Assembly: GCF_026460885.1 (NCBI RefSeq)
Contig: NZ_JAOVZW010000029.1
Span: forward strand, 1-39,755
Direction of reading: 5' to 3'
Source: Chryseobacterium formosum
GTDB taxonomy: Bacteria > Bacteroidota > Bacteroidia > Flavobacteriales > Weeksellaceae
Length of the DNA: 39,755 bases
The translations under genes and the position numbers were made by a program. Positions 7,728-18,190 of this stretch are shown piece by piece. The stretch's first letter is position 1. Each line of letters begins with the position of its first letter. Under the pieces are notes generated by a model. The model was not told where the DNA came from. It saw nothing but the letters and a program-made list of their open reading frames with translations, and searched no databases.

Positions 7728-10544
7728 ATGTCAGAAAATAAGCACATTAGTATACCCAAAAATATAGAAACCGAAGATCAGAATGATTTTCATTTTCTAC
7801 GAAGAACAGGTATAGAATACATCGAAAAATTAGGAGGAAAACTTTGGACTGATTATAATTCTCACGATCCCGGTATTACCACTTTGGAAGTGTTGAGTTA
7901 TGCCATTACAGATTTAGGTATGAGAATGAATCTGAATATGGAAGATATCCTGACTTCTGAAGATACAAAAAAAGATATTCATACTCAGTTTCTGAAAGCT
8001 ACGGAGATTCTTCCTTCAAGACCTTTAACGGAGCTTGATTACAGAAAATTGTTTATAGATATCGCAATGTCAGCAGGTCACAAAAGACCTATTCGTAATT
8101 GCTGGCTTGTTCCTAAAAATGAAACGTTATATGTTGACTGTGAAACAGGAACGCTTGATTTTAATCCTATCGGAGAAAGAACAAAACATTTTGATGTGAA
8201 AGGTCTGTATGATCTTTATGTAGATTATGCCGAGGATATTGATACAAGTGAAATTGGCTGCGGAGATTCTAGTGTTAAAGCTATGATTTTGGAGCGTTAT
8301 CATGCCAATAGAAGTCTTTGTGAAGATTTGGTTGAAATTAAGCCTGTTGAAACGCAAGATGTTGCAGTTTGTGCCCGCATCGGACTTGTAAATAAAGCAG
8401 ACGAAGAGCTTGTACATGCTAAAGTATTGAAAACGGTTAATAATTACCTGTCTCCGGAAGTTCACTTTTATTCATTAAATCAAATGCTGGATAAGGGTCT
8501 GTCTACGGATCAGATTTTTGAAGGACCGCTTTTGGATAACGGTTTTATCGATACCGAGGAACTGAAAAATAGTCAGTTAAGAAGTGAAATTCGTCTTTCT
8601 GATATCATCAGCGAAATCATGAAAATTGATGGAGTAAAAGAAATTCATGAAATTTCTATTGCAGGTTGCGACAGTATCATTACACAAAACAATGACTGGG
8701 TAATTTGTATTGAAAAAAGCAGAAAACCGGAACTGTGTGATTTGAGTTCATTCAGCTATAGCAAAGGTTCTCTTCCGTTAAATATCAATGATAAAAAAGT
8801 TCAGGAGTATTTAGAAACTCTTAAAAGAGAAGAAGAAGTTCTTAGAAATGATGCAAGACAGAATAAAGAATTGGTTTTACCACAAGGTACTTCTTACGAT
8901 TTATCAAACTATGCTACTATTTTAAATGAATTTCCGGATACTTACGGAGTCGGGGTATCAGGAATTATTGGAAATCAAAATCCTGAGAGAGAAGCTTTGG
9001 CTAAACAAATGAAAGGATATTTGCTGTTTTTTGATCAGATTCTTGCCAGCTACTTCAAGCATCTCGAAAAAGTAAAAGAAGTACTAAGTGTTGGAGGTAA
9101 TTTAACAAGAACTTATTTCACACAAGCCCTTAAAAATATTAAAGGTTTTGATGAATTGGTTTCTAATTATGATACCGATTGTGATAATAATCTTACCGAT
9201 TCATTGTATGAAGAGCTTGATAATAGTGTAGAGCGCCGAAATGAGGTTTTAGATCATTTGATTTCCCGTTTTGCCGAAACATTCAGTGATTATACTTTTT
9301 TGATGAAATCATTGTATGGAAATTCTGCCGATGAAATTGTTTTAAGCAATAAGCAAAATTTCTTAAATGAGTATAAATCATTAAGTAAAGACAGAGGATT
9401 AGGCTACAATTATACATTGTTTGGAAATTCAGATGTTTGGAATACAGATAATATTTCCGGTGCACAAAAAAGAATTTCCCGTTTGTTGGGACTTAAAGAT
9501 TACACCCAAAGAAATTTATCTCAATCGCCTGTTTCAATTATCAAAACGCAGGATACTGATGGTAAAGATAAATACACATGGAAGATAAAAGATGTGGATA
9601 ACAATATTATTTTATCATCTGTTAACAGTTATAAAATTGAATATGGGGCAACTAAAAACCTGAATGAATCTATTTATCAAATGATTCAAATCGATGAGGA
9701 AGATCTTAAAAATGCATTAGACGCATTACAAGAAGGTCAGTCGAATTATGAATTAATCGGAAACATAAAAATCCGTTTTTCCGGAGGAGGTAATTATTAT
9801 TTTGATGTTGTAGATGATACCAAAGAGAAAAATGTAATGGCTACTCACAAGAGAAACAATCCTTATTCAGATATCGGAACATTAAAAACTGGAATTAAGA
9901 ATACGATAAAGTATTTCAAATATGAATTTACAGAAGAAGGTATTTTCCTTGTTGAGCATTTGTTGTTGAAGCCAACAATTAAAAATTACAAAGCTATGGG
10001 TGGAATCGGCTGCATGTCTATTGAGGAAACTTTCAGAGTAGCATACGATATTGAGCCAGAGACTCCTGTAATCAATCCTTTAAAACCTTCTGAAGCTCTT
10101 ATGTCTTCTTGTGAAGAAGATTGCGAAATAGATGTTTATGATCCTTATTCTTACCGAATAAGTGTCGTTCTTCCTGGTTTTGCTTATCGTTTTCAGGATC
10201 CTGATTTCAGAAGATATGCCGAAACGGTTATCAGACAGGAAATTCCGGCTCATGTTTTAGCAAAAATTTGCTGGGTTGGAGATCGATTTAGTGAAACAGA
10301 AGCGGCTCAGAATGATTTGGCTGAGTTTGAAGTAGCTTTCAAAAAATATCTTTCAGATAAGTCGAAAAACAATACTGCAAGCTTAGGTCATAGTATTAAG
10401 GCTTTATTATTATCTCTTACGCATTTGAACAATATTTATCGACCTGCAAGATTATTAGACTGCGCAATGGATGACGACAGCTTAAACGGAAAAATCATAT
10501 TAGGACAATCAAACATATACAAACCGAAAAAAAATGAATACTAA
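7728..10544 (+). CDS. Afp12-like baseplate wedge protein (gp7-like partner)
   Basis: A 938-aa protein with the family hallmark near the N-terminus: LRRTGIEYIEKLGGKLWTDYNSHDPGITTLEVLSYAITDLGMR. This 'LWTDYNxHDPGIT' block is characteristic of Afp12-type proteins that pair with the J-like wedge. The central region includes KQMKGYLLFFDQILASYFKHLEKV, also typical. The last third has cysteine-rich turns (SSCEEDCEIDVYDPYSYRISVVLPGF) and an AETVIRQEIPAHVLAKICWV helix. Its 3' end overlaps the next gene by 11 bp, showing strict coupling to the PKD protein that follows. It acts in the baseplate, organising wedge and sheath attachment. Confidence 0.88.
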   Translation: MSENKHISIPKNIETEDQNDFHFLRRTGIEYIEKLGGKLWTDYNSHDPGITTLEVLSYAITDLGMRMNLNMEDILTSEDTKKDIHTQFLKATEILPSRPLTELDYRKLFIDIAMSAGHKRPIRNCWLVPKNETLYVDCETGTLDFNPIGERTKHFDVKGLYDLYVDYAEDIDTSEIGCGDSSVKAMILERYHANRSLCEDLVEIKPVETQDVAVCARIGLVNKADEELVHAKVLKTVNNYLSPEVHFYSLNQMLDKGLSTDQIFEGPLLDNGFIDTEELKNSQLRSEIRLSDIISEIMKIDGVKEIHEISIAGCDSIITQNNDWVICIEKSRKPELCDLSSFSYSKGSLPLNINDKKVQEYLETLKREEEVLRNDARQNKELVLPQGTSYDLSNYATILNEFPDTYGVGVSGIIGNQNPEREALAKQMKGYLLFFDQILASYFKHLEKVKEVLSVGGNLTRTYFTQALKNIKGFDELVSNYDTDCDNNLTDSLYEELDNSVERRNEVLDHLISRFAETFSDYTFLMKSLYGNSADEIVLSNKQNFLNEYKSLSKDRGLGYNYTLFGNSDVWNTDNISGAQKRISRLLGLKDYTQRNLSQSPVSIIKTQDTDGKDKYTWKIKDVDNNIILSSVNSYKIEYGATKNLNESIYQMIQIDEEDLKNALDALQEGQSNYELIGNIKIRFSGGGNYYFDVVDDTKEKNVMATHKRNNPYSDIGTLKTGIKNTIKYFKYEFTEEGIFLVEHLLLKPTIKNYKAMGGIGCMSIEETFRVAYDIEPETPVINPLKPSEALMSSCEEDCEIDVYDPYSYRISVVLPGFAYRFQDPDFRRYAETVIRQEIPAHVLAKICWVGDRFSETEAAQNDLAEFEVAFKKYLSDKSKNNTASLGHSIKALLLSLTHLNNIYRPARLLDCAMDDDSLNGKIILGQSNIYKPKKNEY

Positions 10545-13506
10545 ACTAGACAATATTACAACCCAGTATAGAAAGTTTAACGAAAATCAAGCCTTGACAG
10601 AAGGACAATTAAACGAATTTATAGACTATTTTGAAGATCAGGACAGACTATCGAGAACTCGTTTAAGCGGTGTAGGAGTTGGCTGTGGTTTTAAATCAAC
10701 TTATACAGATTTTATCTTACAACCTCAAGCTTTGAGCGAAAGAGCTTCAGCTGATGAACCAATCGAAATAGATCTTCATACGATTGCAATTACGCAGGGT
10801 TTTGGGGTTACTACAGACGGAGACTTAATAACGTTATGCCGAAAAAATGATAAAGAAAAGACTACTATAGACTTCGATACTAATATTTATAAATATTATA
10901 GAGATTATAACGATGAAGTCAGATACAAGCATTTTCGTATTGGAGATACACAGATTCCTCTTTTGGAATTGGTTACACAGGCAGAATATAGTCAGTTAAA
11001 AAATAGTGGTAGAAATGTCGATGATTTTAAACTTTTAAGTGAAATCAACAATATTTATAATAAAATTGTAATTCTATATTTAGAAAGTTATTCCAATGAT
11101 GAAACTCCGTGTCAAGATGCTGATTGTGACAATAATGGAGCTGAACAGGTTTCTAATCTAAAAGTACTTTTAGCAGATTCTGAGTCAGTTGAGGATTTAA
11201 TCATGAGAGGTGATGCAAAAGACACAATTTATAAACTCCACAATTCTTATGAAGAACTCTTCAATGAGTTACCAAATATAGAAGCTAAAAGGGTTATTTT
11301 AGATTCAAGTATTGTAAGAGCATCAGAATTAAAATCAAGATTTCAAAATGCGATCGGTACCGTTGGAGATTTAACTGGTGGTTTTGATGCTATTGCAAAG
11401 GCTTTCAATATAGGTGTTGATTTAGGTGGAGAATCAGTATTTGGTAAATTGAATTCTTTAGTATATCCTAAAACATCAGGTTTGTTAGATGATTATCAAT
11501 ACAGATATGATTTATTTAAAGATTTAATTGATACTTACAATGAAATCAAAGGACTGGTTTTACATCTGGATGTTGATTGCTGCCCAAATATCGGCTCATT
11601 TCCAAAACACCTTTTGTTAGGTTCGGTTGGTGCAAAATTGGAATTAGGAGAGCAGACTCCTTATCGTCACAGTTTTTACAATTCACCGGTAACGACCAAT
11701 CATGACGAAAATTATGAAAAAATCGTAATGCTTGCCAATCGTTTCGTAGAAAAGCTCAATGGATTTCAATCATATATCGGACCTATTAAAATTACCCCTT
11801 CTAATCTTTACGTAAGATTGGGTGATAAAGCAATTCCTTATTATTATAATGTAGATAAACCATTATTGACTAAGTGGAATTTTGAAAAGACAAAAACCGA
11901 TAGAGAAACTTATAATTTAAGTTATCATACAACCAATTTAGCCGGAGAAAACTTTATTCAGGATCCTTTAAATTATAATATTGATGACAACGACTTCTAT
12001 AGAATTGAAGGGCATTTAGGATTGCCTTTTGAAACTGCAGTGCAAAATATCAATGATCTTAAAGTGAAGTATGGGTTGGCTTTTGATGTTATTGTATTGC
12101 TTTTAAATGATGGTGAAAAACGAGATGATGTTGTTGTTACAGAGCCTAAAAAAGTATCCATTGAAGAACTTAGAAATCAATTATTATCAATTTCTAATGA
12201 TATTAGCAAAAAAACAGGCGATTCAAAAGATACTTTACTTAACTTATCTAAATTAGACAGTCAGTTAAGATTATTAAATAAGGCTAAATTTGAAACCACT
12301 TCAGGGTCATCAGAAGATGTTACCGTTGTAAAAGAAGATCCTAAAAAAGAAGAAATTACTACTGAGCTTTTAAGCGAATTCTTAGAGAGAAAATCAGGTT
12401 TGGAACACATTTCGGGGGTAGAACCAGGCGCAACTTTTGTTTTAATTGCAGAATCTAAGACAAAAAACCAGGTTCTTGCAGATTTCTCCTTACCATACTT
12501 ATGTTGCTCTAAAAAAAATCCGGTATTTTTATCATTGCCATCAGGTAAACTTTGCCAAAGTGAGAAACCTGTTCTTATGACAATTGTTCCGTTGGATGGT
12601 CAGGTAAAAGCATTTGTGAATGGTGTACAAATACCTGCAATCACACAAACCGGGGGACAGAGTTTATTTGATCCTAGTTTGGTTGGTGTAGCTTATTTTG
12701 GACAAACAATTACTTTCACCGTTAATGATGATCCTGTAGATACTCAAATGGTTGTACATGAAGAACCAAATCTTGTAGTAACAACAGGTACTCCGGTAAA
12801 TGGAGAAAATCCGACAAATCCATCTGCAACTGTAACATTTAGTCTTTCCGGCAGCAATTTAGGTAATCTTAATTATTCATGGAATTTCGGTGATGGTCAA
12901 TCAGTTACAATAAATAAACCTACCCCAGAATCAAACGGAACTGTAAACCAGTCTCATACATATAATTTGGTAGCGGGACAAGAAGATACTTTTAGCCCGA
13001 TACTAACTGTAAGTAATGATAACGGATGTAGCAAACAATATGCAATAGCGCCGATAAAACTGAAAGGTCAATCACTAATTCAATGTTTATCAAGTTTAGA
13101 GATTACCATTCAATACAATGAGAGTTTAGGTCCATGTCCGGGAGGGCACAGATGTAATAGTGCAAGATTCAGCTTAATGGCCAATGGAGTACTTAAAATT
13201 GGTGATGTAAATCTGAACAACTCTAGTGAGACTCTTCAGGCTGGGCAATCACGTCCAAATGGTGAAACTAGAGGTCCAAACAGGATTAATACAATCCAAA
13301 TAAGTTCAACTGATGCACAGGCTATTGCTGCAACGGATCCGAATGGAACCGGTTTTATATCATTCTCTTTAGTATGTGCAGATGCGAGTTGCCACGATGG
13401 GGTTGCATGGACTACATTGAAACTGGGTGGAGTTGTAATTTATGACGGATGTCCACGAAATAATTTCTTAACAATTAATCCTTGTACAGGAGAAGTAAAA
13501 CCATAA
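10534..13506 (+). CDS. Large eCIS structural protein with PKD domain (paralogue 1)
   Basis: A 990-aa protein whose start lies inside the Afp12-like gene (11-bp overlap). The N-terminal block (ITTQYRKF..NQ.LTEGQLNEFIDYFEDQDRLSR..LSGVGVGCGF) is shared with the 1402-aa protein two genes on; both also share C-Q/R-x-x-D-C-D-N-x-G, 'FPKH(L/I)(L/M)LG' and 'KITPS' blocks over ~500 residues. Around residues 755-840 there is a PKD/Ig-like domain (NYSWNFGDGQSV ... HTYNL). The last ~140 residues are a cysteine-containing beta domain I do not recognise. The shared N-terminus probably docks to the baseplate or particle, with PKD and C-terminal parts extending outward; this is inference. PKD proteins of this size are common in Bacteroidetes eCIS clusters. 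Confidence 0.72.
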   Translation: MNTKLDNITTQYRKFNENQALTEGQLNEFIDYFEDQDRLSRTRLSGVGVGCGFKSTYTDFILQPQALSERASADEPIEIDLHTIAITQGFGVTTDGDLITLCRKNDKEKTTIDFDTNIYKYYRDYNDEVRYKHFRIGDTQIPLLELVTQAEYSQLKNSGRNVDDFKLLSEINNIYNKIVILYLESYSNDETPCQDADCDNNGAEQVSNLKVLLADSESVEDLIMRGDAKDTIYKLHNSYEELFNELPNIEAKRVILDSSIVRASELKSRFQNAIGTVGDLTGGFDAIAKAFNIGVDLGGESVFGKLNSLVYPKTSGLLDDYQYRYDLFKDLIDTYNEIKGLVLHLDVDCCPNIGSFPKHLLLGSVGAKLELGEQTPYRHSFYNSPVTTNHDENYEKIVMLANRFVEKLNGFQSYIGPIKITPSNLYVRLGDKAIPYYYNVDKPLLTKWNFEKTKTDRETYNLSYHTTNLAGENFIQDPLNYNIDDNDFYRIEGHLGLPFETAVQNINDLKVKYGLAFDVIVLLLNDGEKRDDVVVTEPKKVSIEELRNQLLSISNDISKKTGDSKDTLLNLSKLDSQLRLLNKAKFETTSGSSEDVTVVKEDPKKEEITTELLSEFLERKSGLEHISGVEPGATFVLIAESKTKNQVLADFSLPYLCCSKKNPVFLSLPSGKLCQSEKPVLMTIVPLDGQVKAFVNGVQIPAITQTGGQSLFDPSLVGVAYFGQTITFTVNDDPVDTQMVVHEEPNLVVTTGTPVNGENPTNPSATVTFSLSGSNLGNLNYSWNFGDGQSVTINKPTPESNGTVNQSHTYNLVAGQEDTFSPILTVSNDNGCSKQYAIAPIKLKGQSLIQCLSSLEITIQYNESLGPCPGGHRCNSARFSLMANGVLKIGDVNLNNSSETLQAGQSRPNGETRGPNRINTIQISSTDAQAIAATDPNGTGFISFSLVCADASCHDGVAWTTLKLGGVVIYDGCPRNNFLTINPCTGEVKP

Positions 13507-13510
13507 TATT

Positions 13511-13771
13511 ATGAAATTGATTGAAACATATGAAATGGATGGAAATGTTATAGGGGTGAACAGCCTATTGACAACAAACAATGCGGTTATCGATATAAAA
13601 CAGATCTTTATTTTGAATGGTGTAGTGTATGTGAGTTTTGATACTCAAGAGGAAAGAATCCTGATCACTGAAACAGCAGAGACGTTTATCAAAAAAAATA
13701 AAGAATATTTGGCTACGTTAACCAAAAAAGTTGTTACGGTTCATCATTGTAAATGTCCGAGTTGCCAATAG
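13511..13771 (+). CDS. Small protein of unknown function between the PKD paralogues
   Basis: An 86-aa protein starting 4 bp after the PKD paralogue 1 stop. It is mostly beta-like (VIDIKQIFILNGVVYVSFDTQEERILI) and then has a helix and a cysteine-bearing tail, HHCKCPSCQ, with C-x-C-x-x-C spacing that could bind metal or form disulphides. I do not recognise a family. Position between the two large PKD proteins suggests an accessory or chaperone for one of them. A long hairpin follows in the gap before the next gene. Confidence 0.6.
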   Translation: MKLIETYEMDGNVIGVNSLLTTNNAVIDIKQIFILNGVVYVSFDTQEERILITETAETFIKKNKEYLATLTKKVVTVHHCKCPSCQ

Positions 13772-13808
13772 TTTTTGTAACGATTCAATCGGGAAAATAA
13801 TCAAAGTA

Positions 13809-13840
13809 GCACCTTAGGGAGATGTATCTGTCTAAGGTGT
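13809..13840 (+). terminator. Hairpin in the gap between the 86-aa gene and PKD paralogue 2
   Basis: CACCTTAG at 13810-13817 pairs with CTAAGGTG at 13832-13839, and the interior contains a further AGAT/ATCT pair, so nearly the whole 30 nt can fold as one rod. It is followed by TTATTTAAAT, not a clean U-run. It may be a weak terminator or attenuator reducing expression of the 1402-aa gene. The pairing is seen; function is inferred. Confidence 0.5.
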
Positions 13841-13877
13841 TATTTAAATCTTAACAAATCATTAAAAATGAACAATA

Positions 13878-16800
13878 ATGAATAATCAATTAAATAATAT
13901 ACCGGAAGAATACCGTGAGTTTATTAAATTAAGTGATATATCGATCCAATACCGTAAATTTAGCAAAGGACAATACATTGAGCATACTCAGTTTAACGAA
14001 TTTTTAGATTTTTTTGAAGACCAGGATCGTTTATCTAAAGTAATGCTTCAGGGAGTAGGAATTGTATGTGGTCTTAAACCAAAACTTTTCTATAAAGATA
14101 GAGTGTTGAGTAACATACAGCTATCTCAGGGAGTAGCAATTACAACTGACGGAGATTTACTTAGTTTAAATAATACAAGTAAAATAAGTGAGGAATTATA
14201 TATAAGTGATCTGAAAACGATCAATATTGAAAGTAAGGCTTACACACATTTTAAAGCCTATGATAATTTCAAGGTGAACTATCCTACATTTTATGACGAA
14301 AATGACGATCAGATTCAGCTTTGGGAATTAGCAACAGCTCAAGAAGCAACTTCAGATTTTAATCCCATTAATGGCTTATCAAATTTAGAAGATAAATATT
14401 TGCTGCTGTATTTGGAAAGCTATGAAAAAGAAGTTAGACCTTGCAGAGGTGTTGATTGTGATAATCATGGAGTTCAGCAAATTCGAAATCTCAAAGTGTT
14501 GGTTACAACGGCGCAGGGTATTAATTATATTCTTGCAAAAGATAATATCCAACCACGTCCTTTGTTTATAGATGATGTCTTAGGAGATATAAAACAGGAG
14601 CGTGTTATTTTGGAAAGGCTTATTCTGGAAGAGGGAAATAAGAAAAAATTTTCTTCTTCCGATTTAAAAAAGCTTTATACTGACGTTTTAGAGAGAAACG
14701 GATACGGAGAAACTGTTTTCAAAAAAATCTATGAAATCTCTAAGATGATGGGATTGTCAGTTGCGGATCATCTAACCTTTAAAAGTGTATTGGAAGATTG
14801 CCTTGATCAAAAATATGGTTTTCAGTACGCTTATGATGTAGTAAAAGATTTAATGGATACGTATTCAGAAATTATCAAACTGCTTCCTAAAACATTTACT
14901 CAAGGGATTCCGGATTTCACTTCTTTTCCGAAACATATTATGCTTGGAAAATTAGGATCAGAAACTCAACTGGATTCTTCAAGACATCAGTTTTATTATT
15001 CTCCTGTTTTGGATGATAAAAAAAGGGTACAAAAAGTTAAGACATTAATTAATCGTTTTAATCAGCAAGTAGAAAATTTTAAATATATGATTGATGTTGA
15101 GGAGGATGCACAGATTAAAATTACTCCTTCGCAAAAATTAAATTCTCTGGGAAATAAGGCAATTCCTTTTTATTATCAGGTTACGGAAAATTTTTTAAAA
15201 GCTTGGAATTTCGATAAAACCAGCCATCGATCATTCAAAAATAATTTAGCACATAATACTGATTTGCTTTCTCAGGATGCGCAGATCCAAAAACCTTTAG
15301 AGTTTAATATAGATCAAAATGGCTTTTACAATATTGAAGGTCATCAAGGTATGGATTATAAGGATGCTTTCGAACAGATTAAGCGGATAAGAGATGAAAA
15401 ACAATTAGGATTTGATATTATGCTTCTTTCTTTTGACGAGCTTATCGGAAATAAAGACCTTTCAAAAGCATATTTCAATGAGTATATAGAAAAATATTCA
15501 GGACTGGAGCACAGACATGGAGTAGTAAAAGGCGGTACTTTTGTGATGATTTACGGAGATGATGAAAAAGATAAAACGGTGGTTGCAGACTTTTCACTTT
15601 CTTATATCTGCTGTACACCAAAAGTTAAAATTAATTTGAGCTTACCAAACAACACTATTTGTGCTAAGGCAGATCTTATTCCTTTCACGGTATTACCTTT
15701 CAATGGCGTCGTGACTGCTAATGTGGAATCTCCTTTAGATGGAGGCGTAAAATTAATCAAAGGATTATACTTCTTTGATCCGACATCAGTAAGCCCGGAA
15801 TTGCATAACCAGCAAATCAGCTTCAGTGTCAACGGACAACCTACCGATTGCAGTATTAAAGTCATTACAGAACCGAATGTGAAAATTGTTGTTGAAAAGG
15901 TTTCATATCCTGAAAGTGATTCAGTAACGACTATTGTGAAATTTAAAGTTTCCGGAGATAATTTTATAGATTATCAGTACAGCTGGGATTTCTTGGATAA
16001 TGGAAATCCGATTATCTTAAATCCAGATTCAGAGGGTAATGTTAGTTATGCTTTCTATAATCTTTCACCTAAAAGAATTCCGACTATAAAAGTAAATGTA
16101 AGTGGTGGTGGATGTTCTCAGGATATTGCAATAAGCGATTGGTATGATGTTCCAAACAATCTTTCGGTTGATGCCGGTCCGGATCAGACTTTTACTAAAG
16201 TAGCTATGAAATATGGTACACCTGTTTTAAGAAAAATTAAAAATATAGGATCTCCCCCTAATTATGGTGCACATGCGAATCCTAGTGACAGATTTTTAAT
16301 AGAACTGGGCATAGAAAACGGATTGGGTACTGATATAAATACTTGTAGACTGTATTACAAAAAACAATCAAGTACTGCATGGTATTCTGATGGATCTTCC
16401 GTTTATAACGGTTCTCATACAGATGCGCTTTTTAGTAATATTATCAATCAGGGAGAAATACTTGATTTCAGATTAGGTGTTTATATTTTGGGTACTACAA
16501 CGGAAATATTCAGTAACGTATTAAGTGTACCTTATTCGGAACTGAACAATGCTACAGAAGGAGAAATAAGAATACCTGACGAATGGATAGCTCCGGGTAC
16601 TGTTCAGTCTGTTTTTTATCCGTTTATTGTGAATTTGAACGGACATGCAGAAAGTATAGGTAGTCAATTGGGTGCGACTTTATGGGAGGTAGTGTCAAGT
16701 CCGGCAGGATCCGTCTTTAGTTTTGGAAATACGGCAAATTTAGCTACGACTTTTACAGCAGATATTTTCGGCACTTATGTATTGAGATTATCCGCTACTA

Positions 16801-18086
16801 ATTCTTCAGGACAGAGTGCTTCTGATGATATGAAGATAATATTCATTCAAAAACAAAGCTCTCGACCAGCAGTATCTATAGCATGGGCGGATGGTTCTGT
16901 AACACAAAAATCATGCACAGAACCTATCTGTAATTTTACAATTACAGTCGATGCAACTGATCCTGACGGAGATATTGTAAACATACATGTTCTGAAAAAG
17001 ATTGACAATGGTGCATGGAATGTATTTATTCCAAAACTTTCCACAAATACATTTACAGATTATATTAATACAGAAGGTAAACAGGAATATCAAGCAATTG
17101 CTATTGACGCAAGCAATAATATGGCAAGTTCATATAGTCTCATCTATATTAAAGAAAAAGCGGAAGTTTCAATTTGTGAAAATTTATCCAATATTAAAAA
17201 TGCTAGATTAGATATACAAAATCTATCTAATTTCCCTGCTTGGGTAGTTGCAACAGTAGATATTGCTGCATCTGCAGTTGGTAAACCAATGGATTTATCT
17301 CATGAAATATATTATAGAAGATGTAATGATATTTTTGTGAATACCGTTGAAGTTTTAGGGACTAAAAACGAAGTATTACAGAGTTTTGAAGTTCCAAATA
17401 ATTTACAAAGTGGCTTTACAGGACATAAATCTGTACCATTTACCTATACGCCGACACAAGCCGGACAAATCAAGGTTAGAATTAGTGAATATTCTTCTTT
17501 TATATCATCTGAAGAAAGCCCCGCTCATTTGCATATAGATTCACAGCTTTTATTTTTGAATAAAGGTGAGGTATGTAATGGTATTTCAGCTGAGCATAAT
17601 TTTTCTATATATCAGGGTGCTGATTGCAGTGAACCGGAATTTGTATATACTGAAAACGCAAGACATGAAAGTTTGGATAAATGTAGCCAGAGTAAATTAT
17701 CTTTTACATTAACAGGAAATAAATCTGATGTCCCGATGATATTCAGCTTGACTGGTACTCCTTCAGGAGCAATTGCAAGTATTTTTGTAAATGGAGATGG
17801 TAAAATTGTAAAACAATCAGATGGTACAAACCTAACTTATGTAGAACAGATTGCAGATGGAGATCCTGAAGTTACAGCAATTCCAATTAATGTAAGTGTT
17901 AACGGAGAAATTAATGTTGATATAGTTCTTGAAGCCAGTCAATCTGTAAAATATAACAGAGAAATGGTTATTGGTTCGTGCGATAGTGGTCCAAAAACAG
18001 AGTTTACACAGAATGCATTAGTAAAAATAGAAAGTACATCGCTGGATGATATATTATTAAAGAATACTAAAATAATTTATGTTTAA
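13878..18086 (+). CDS. Very large eCIS structural/surface protein with PKD-like repeats (paralogue 2)
   Basis: A 1402-aa paralogue of the 990-aa protein: N-terminal ISIQYRKFSKGQ...QFNEFLDFFEDQDRLSK..LQGVGIVCGL, then the C-R-x-x-D-C-D-N-H-G block, FPKHIMLG and KITPSQK. The extra length is C-terminal: a PKD-like region (YQYSWDFLDNG, then VDAGPDQTF at ~770), further Ig/cadherin-like segments (VTVDATDPDGDIV-type at ~1030, EKAEVSICEN) and a cysteine-containing beta tail. ATG 13878 is chosen because the ATG at 13868 opens only a 5-codon frame. The architecture (conserved docking half plus variable Ig-like half) fits a fibre, whisker or cage component exposed on the particle; that is inference. It is the last gene of the structural operon and is followed by a strong hairpin. 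Confidence 0.7.
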   Translation: MNNQLNNIPEEYREFIKLSDISIQYRKFSKGQYIEHTQFNEFLDFFEDQDRLSKVMLQGVGIVCGLKPKLFYKDRVLSNIQLSQGVAITTDGDLLSLNNTSKISEELYISDLKTINIESKAYTHFKAYDNFKVNYPTFYDENDDQIQLWELATAQEATSDFNPINGLSNLEDKYLLLYLESYEKEVRPCRGVDCDNHGVQQIRNLKVLVTTAQGINYILAKDNIQPRPLFIDDVLGDIKQERVILERLILEEGNKKKFSSSDLKKLYTDVLERNGYGETVFKKIYEISKMMGLSVADHLTFKSVLEDCLDQKYGFQYAYDVVKDLMDTYSEIIKLLPKTFTQGIPDFTSFPKHIMLGKLGSETQLDSSRHQFYYSPVLDDKKRVQKVKTLINRFNQQVENFKYMIDVEEDAQIKITPSQKLNSLGNKAIPFYYQVTENFLKAWNFDKTSHRSFKNNLAHNTDLLSQDAQIQKPLEFNIDQNGFYNIEGHQGMDYKDAFEQIKRIRDEKQLGFDIMLLSFDELIGNKDLSKAYFNEYIEKYSGLEHRHGVVKGGTFVMIYGDDEKDKTVVADFSLSYICCTPKVKINLSLPNNTICAKADLIPFTVLPFNGVVTANVESPLDGGVKLIKGLYFFDPTSVSPELHNQQISFSVNGQPTDCSIKVITEPNVKIVVEKVSYPESDSVTTIVKFKVSGDNFIDYQYSWDFLDNGNPIILNPDSEGNVSYAFYNLSPKRIPTIKVNVSGGGCSQDIAISDWYDVPNNLSVDAGPDQTFTKVAMKYGTPVLRKIKNIGSPPNYGAHANPSDRFLIELGIENGLGTDINTCRLYYKKQSSTAWYSDGSSVYNGSHTDALFSNIINQGEILDFRLGVYILGTTTEIFSNVLSVPYSELNNATEGEIRIPDEWIAPGTVQSVFYPFIVNLNGHAESIGSQLGATLWEVVSSPAGSVFSFGNTANLATTFTADIFGTYVLRLSATNSSGQSASDDMKIIFIQKQSSRPAVSIAWADGSVTQKSCTEPICNFTITVDATDPDGDIVNIHVLKKIDNGAWNVFIPKLSTNTFTDYINTEGKQEYQAIAIDASNNMASSYSLIYIKEKAEVSICENLSNIKNARLDIQNLSNFPAWVVATVDIAASAVGKPMDLSHEIYYRRCNDIFVNTVEVLGTKNEVLQSFEVPNNLQSGFTGHKSVPFTYTPTQAGQIKVRISEYSSFISSEESPAHLHIDSQLLFLNKGEVCNGISAEHNFSIYQGADCSEPEFVYTENARHESLDKCSQSKLSFTLTGNKSDVPMIFSLTGTPSGAIASIFVNGDGKIVKQSDGTNLTYVEQIADGDPEVTAIPINVSVNGEINVDIVLEASQSVKYNREMVIGSCDSGPKTEFTQNALVKIESTSLDDILLKNTKIIYV

Positions 18087-18143
18087 AGGATTTATGTGAG
18101 ATGATTTCATGAATCTGGACAAAAAGTATGAACTTAAAAAAAA

Positions 18144-18172
18144 ATAAAATCCTCAAATTTTGAGGATTTTAT
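18144..18172. terminator. Bidirectional terminator between structural operon and repressor gene
   Basis: A symmetric hairpin (AAAATCCTCA / TGAGGATTTT with a short AT loop) flanked by A-runs on the left and T-runs on the right. It lies 58 bp after the 1402-aa gene and just beyond the 3' end of the convergent S24 gene, so it should stop transcription from both sides. It closes the injection-system operon. Confidence 0.85.
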
Positions 18173-18190
18173 TTAATAACATCGTGTCGA

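Noticed and set aside
1238..10544. Classification as a type VI secretion system (subtype iii) because of VgrG and PAAR
   Set aside because: The gp19-like tube pair, DUF5908, LysM adaptor and Afp11/Afp12-type wedge proteins define an eCIS; no TssJ/L/M-like membrane complex or Bacteroidetes equivalent is present here.
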